64,000 bases of DNA from Piezodorus guildinii (lineage: Eukaryota > Arthropoda > Insecta > Hemiptera > Pentatomidae): NCBI GenBank assembly GCA_023052935.1, contig CM041294.1, positions 88,644,616 through 88,708,615 of the forward strand. Reading direction: 5' to 3'. The notes beneath the pieces are model-generated. The model saw only the letters and a list, made by a program, of their open reading frames with translations. It had not been told where the DNA came from and did no database searches. Below are positions 62,375-64,000 of the stretch, piece after piece. Both the position numbers and the translations under genes were made by a program. Numbering within the stretch: the first letter of the stretch is position 1; each line of letters begins with the position of its first letter.

Positions 62375-62940
62375 CTTTCACATATCTATATATGAAATAT
62401 ATAGCAAGGGAAAGTATTGCGATTGTGAAACATTTCGCAGTTTTCAACGGAAATACAAGTTTTCGAGTCCATTTTGTCCATCTGTGTTTTGTGTGTGTGT
62501 GTGTGTGTGGTAACTCCCGGGCAAAAACGAAAAGTCCTATGAAACTGAAATTTTATATTTAAGACAACTATACGCCCGAAATGTTACAGCAACTTTTTCA
62601 CTAAAATCCGCTGACCAGAAGTCCTACTTTATCCCATCCATTTAGCACTTTTTTTATGATTTTCTCAAAAACGGCTCTAACGATTTTGATTAAACTCCTT
62701 ATATCGATGTAAAATTTAATGAGCTTTAATATCATGTAGATTTTATTATGATTGAAATAGTCTGATGGGGCTTAAATACAGATATTTTGAATTTTCTTCT
62801 TTTAAAGTATCTTTAATTTTGTAGATTAAACAAATTTAGGCACATCGTCTTATCAGAATTGATAAATAACACCTTAATATGTAAGTTGAGCAAATTTGAT
62901 TTACAACTAAAGGAGAAAAGACCTAAAATAATTCTTTATG
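62375..62940 (+). repeat. Repeat A copy, 3'-truncated
   Basis: Begins TTTCACATATCTATATATGA, has the (GT)n tract at 62,490-62,509 and the conserved blocks. It stops after AACTAAAGGAGAAAAGACC. Confidence 0.85.
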
Positions 62941-63728
62941 CCATCTTTCACCGGTAGGCCGCTGGAAGGCGCTGTCATCGCTGTGACGCTTTTGGCGGGA
63001 CACTCCCCATTTTTCAAAATTTGTCCCGTGTACCTCGACGGTTTTTAAAAGTCCCGACTTTTACAATTAAGTTAAATTCTATATTTATGAAAATAATTGT
63101 TTTGCGTTCTAAGAATCCTATGGGCTACGACGACTAAAATATTGCTTTTGCTACCCAGTTACATTGTATTTGTCTCTCAGATGGTACTCTTCGTGTTCGT
63201 ACTGCATGCTAGCAAGCTGATTAAAGAAATAAATATTACAAATCTGCTGCTTACCATAGAAAATTAAGGTAAGTAATTTATTTATATATTTCATAAATAC
63301 ATAAATTGTCTTAAACTCAGTTTAAAATGCTCGTAGTTTTCATATTTTATATTGATGTCAAAAATTATATCACCGACCTTAAACTTAAAAGAAATTTTAG
63401 AAAGAAATATACGAATAAAATGTTGCCAATATTTAAAATCAATCAAACTAATTTATTTACAATCAACAATAAAATATGTTCATGTAAATTATGTTTAAGG
63501 CAAATTAATTCGGCGAAATTTTGACGATGTGAAACGCATATTTGTACTGAATGTGTTTATATTTTAGTATTTTTAAATTCTCATAGACATATATTATTGT
63601 AATTTACTAAATAACAGTTAGATAATCACAAATTAATTTAAAATTTGAATTTATCTTTAAGAATCAAAACATATAAATATAAGTTTTTCTATAGTAAATC
63701 AAATGTGGACATCTTGGGTATTAATAAC
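62941..63728. other. Unassigned DNA with one GC-rich patch
   Basis: The patch at about 62,950-63,050 is GC-rich and holds GGCGGGACAC and TTTGTCCCGTG as an imperfect inverted pair; it may be another repeat. The remainder is AT-rich with short lysine-rich open frames and no motif. Confidence 0.4.
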
Positions 63729-64000
63729 AGAGGTAAGTGAAGGTAGTGTGTTGCGCGCACCAGATTTTTTACTTTCACTTACCTATATATGAAATATATA
63801 GTAAGGGAAAGTATCGCGTTCGTGAAAATTTTCGAATTCCAGTTTTCAACGGAAATACACGTTTTAGGGTCACCTGAGTCCAAATAACCAAGTCTCGCAA
63901 AAAGGTCTGTGTGTGTGTGTGTCGTAACTCCCGGGCGAAAACGAGAAGTCCTATGAAACTGAAATTTTATATTTAAGAATTGTCTACGCCCGAGACGTGA
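63729..64000 (+). repeat. Repeat A: 3' end of one copy joined to the 5' end of the next
   Basis: GAGGTAAGTGAAGGTAGTGT and GCGCGCACCAGATTTTTT are immediately followed by ACTTTCACTTACCTATATAT and the 5' half of a new copy, including (GT)n at 63,908-63,921. The copy runs off the window. This head-to-tail junction shows both element ends. Confidence 0.88.

Noticed and set aside
2927..64000. Repeat A as a confirmed Helitron or Helentron
   Set aside because: No CTRR-type 3' end with hairpin could be fixed from these copies and no Rep/helicase is present, so only resemblance is reported.

Overview
The window is eukaryotic and almost certainly from an arthropod, most likely an insect. The base composition is AT-rich. 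It holds spliced-gene architecture, tRNA-derived SINEs, jockey-like, R1/I-like, RTE-like and R2-like LINEs, BEL/Pao and Ty3/gypsy LTR elements, and errantivirus-type LTRs (AGTTA...TAACT) with an env-like reading frame. The species cannot be named from the sequence. Nearly all recognisable coding sequence belongs to transposable elements. I found one convincing host gene, a secreted LDL-receptor class A repeat protein at the right end.

Region 1 (1-10.4 kb) holds broken LINE ends (RNase H, RTE-like tails, a 5'-truncated jockey LINE with a 10-bp target duplication), copies of a high-copy anonymous repeat ('repeat A'), a second repeat ('repeat B'), and a DNA-transposon-like element carrying many subterminal copies of a ~20-bp motif. 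Region 2 (10,376-14,822) is a complete jockey-clade LINE with two intact overlapping reading frames, a poly(A) tail and a perfect 13-bp target-site duplication. It looks young and possibly mobile. Region 3 (14.8-28.6 kb) contains a relic of another jockey family, a hidden RT fragment, a palindromic MITE, a broken R2-like LINE, a second SINE family, and a near full-length but decayed jockey LINE on the minus strand (23,258-27,674, 13-bp target duplication).

Region 4 (29.0-47.7 kb) is a nested stack. One R1/I-like LINE (gag ORF, then EN-RT-RNase H) is split by a BEL/Pao deletion derivative (duplication CTAAT) and by a Ty3/gypsy element (duplication GTTC). The gypsy element is itself split by a gag-only errantivirus-like element and by a truncated jockey LINE. 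A SINE sits in the LINE's 3' end. Removing the insertions at their duplications restores the reading frame at the BEL and errantivirus-like junctions and continuous protein similarity at the others. A 681-bp tandem duplication sits on the gypsy/LINE border.

Region 5 (48-64 kb) has repeat A copies, a ~2.4-kb foldback-like inverted repeat built of ~110-bp and ~20-bp tandem units, and, starting ~50 bp beyond it, a TATA-type promoter and a signal-peptide exon (52,233-52,265). That exon splices in phase over a 7.6-kb repeat-filled intron to the LDLa exon (59,843-60,940). The intron holds SINEs, LINE pieces and a deleted errantivirus-like copy with RNase H, integrase zinc domain, env-like frame and 3' LTR. 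The rest is AT-rich DNA, repeat A and a possible piggyBac-like remnant.
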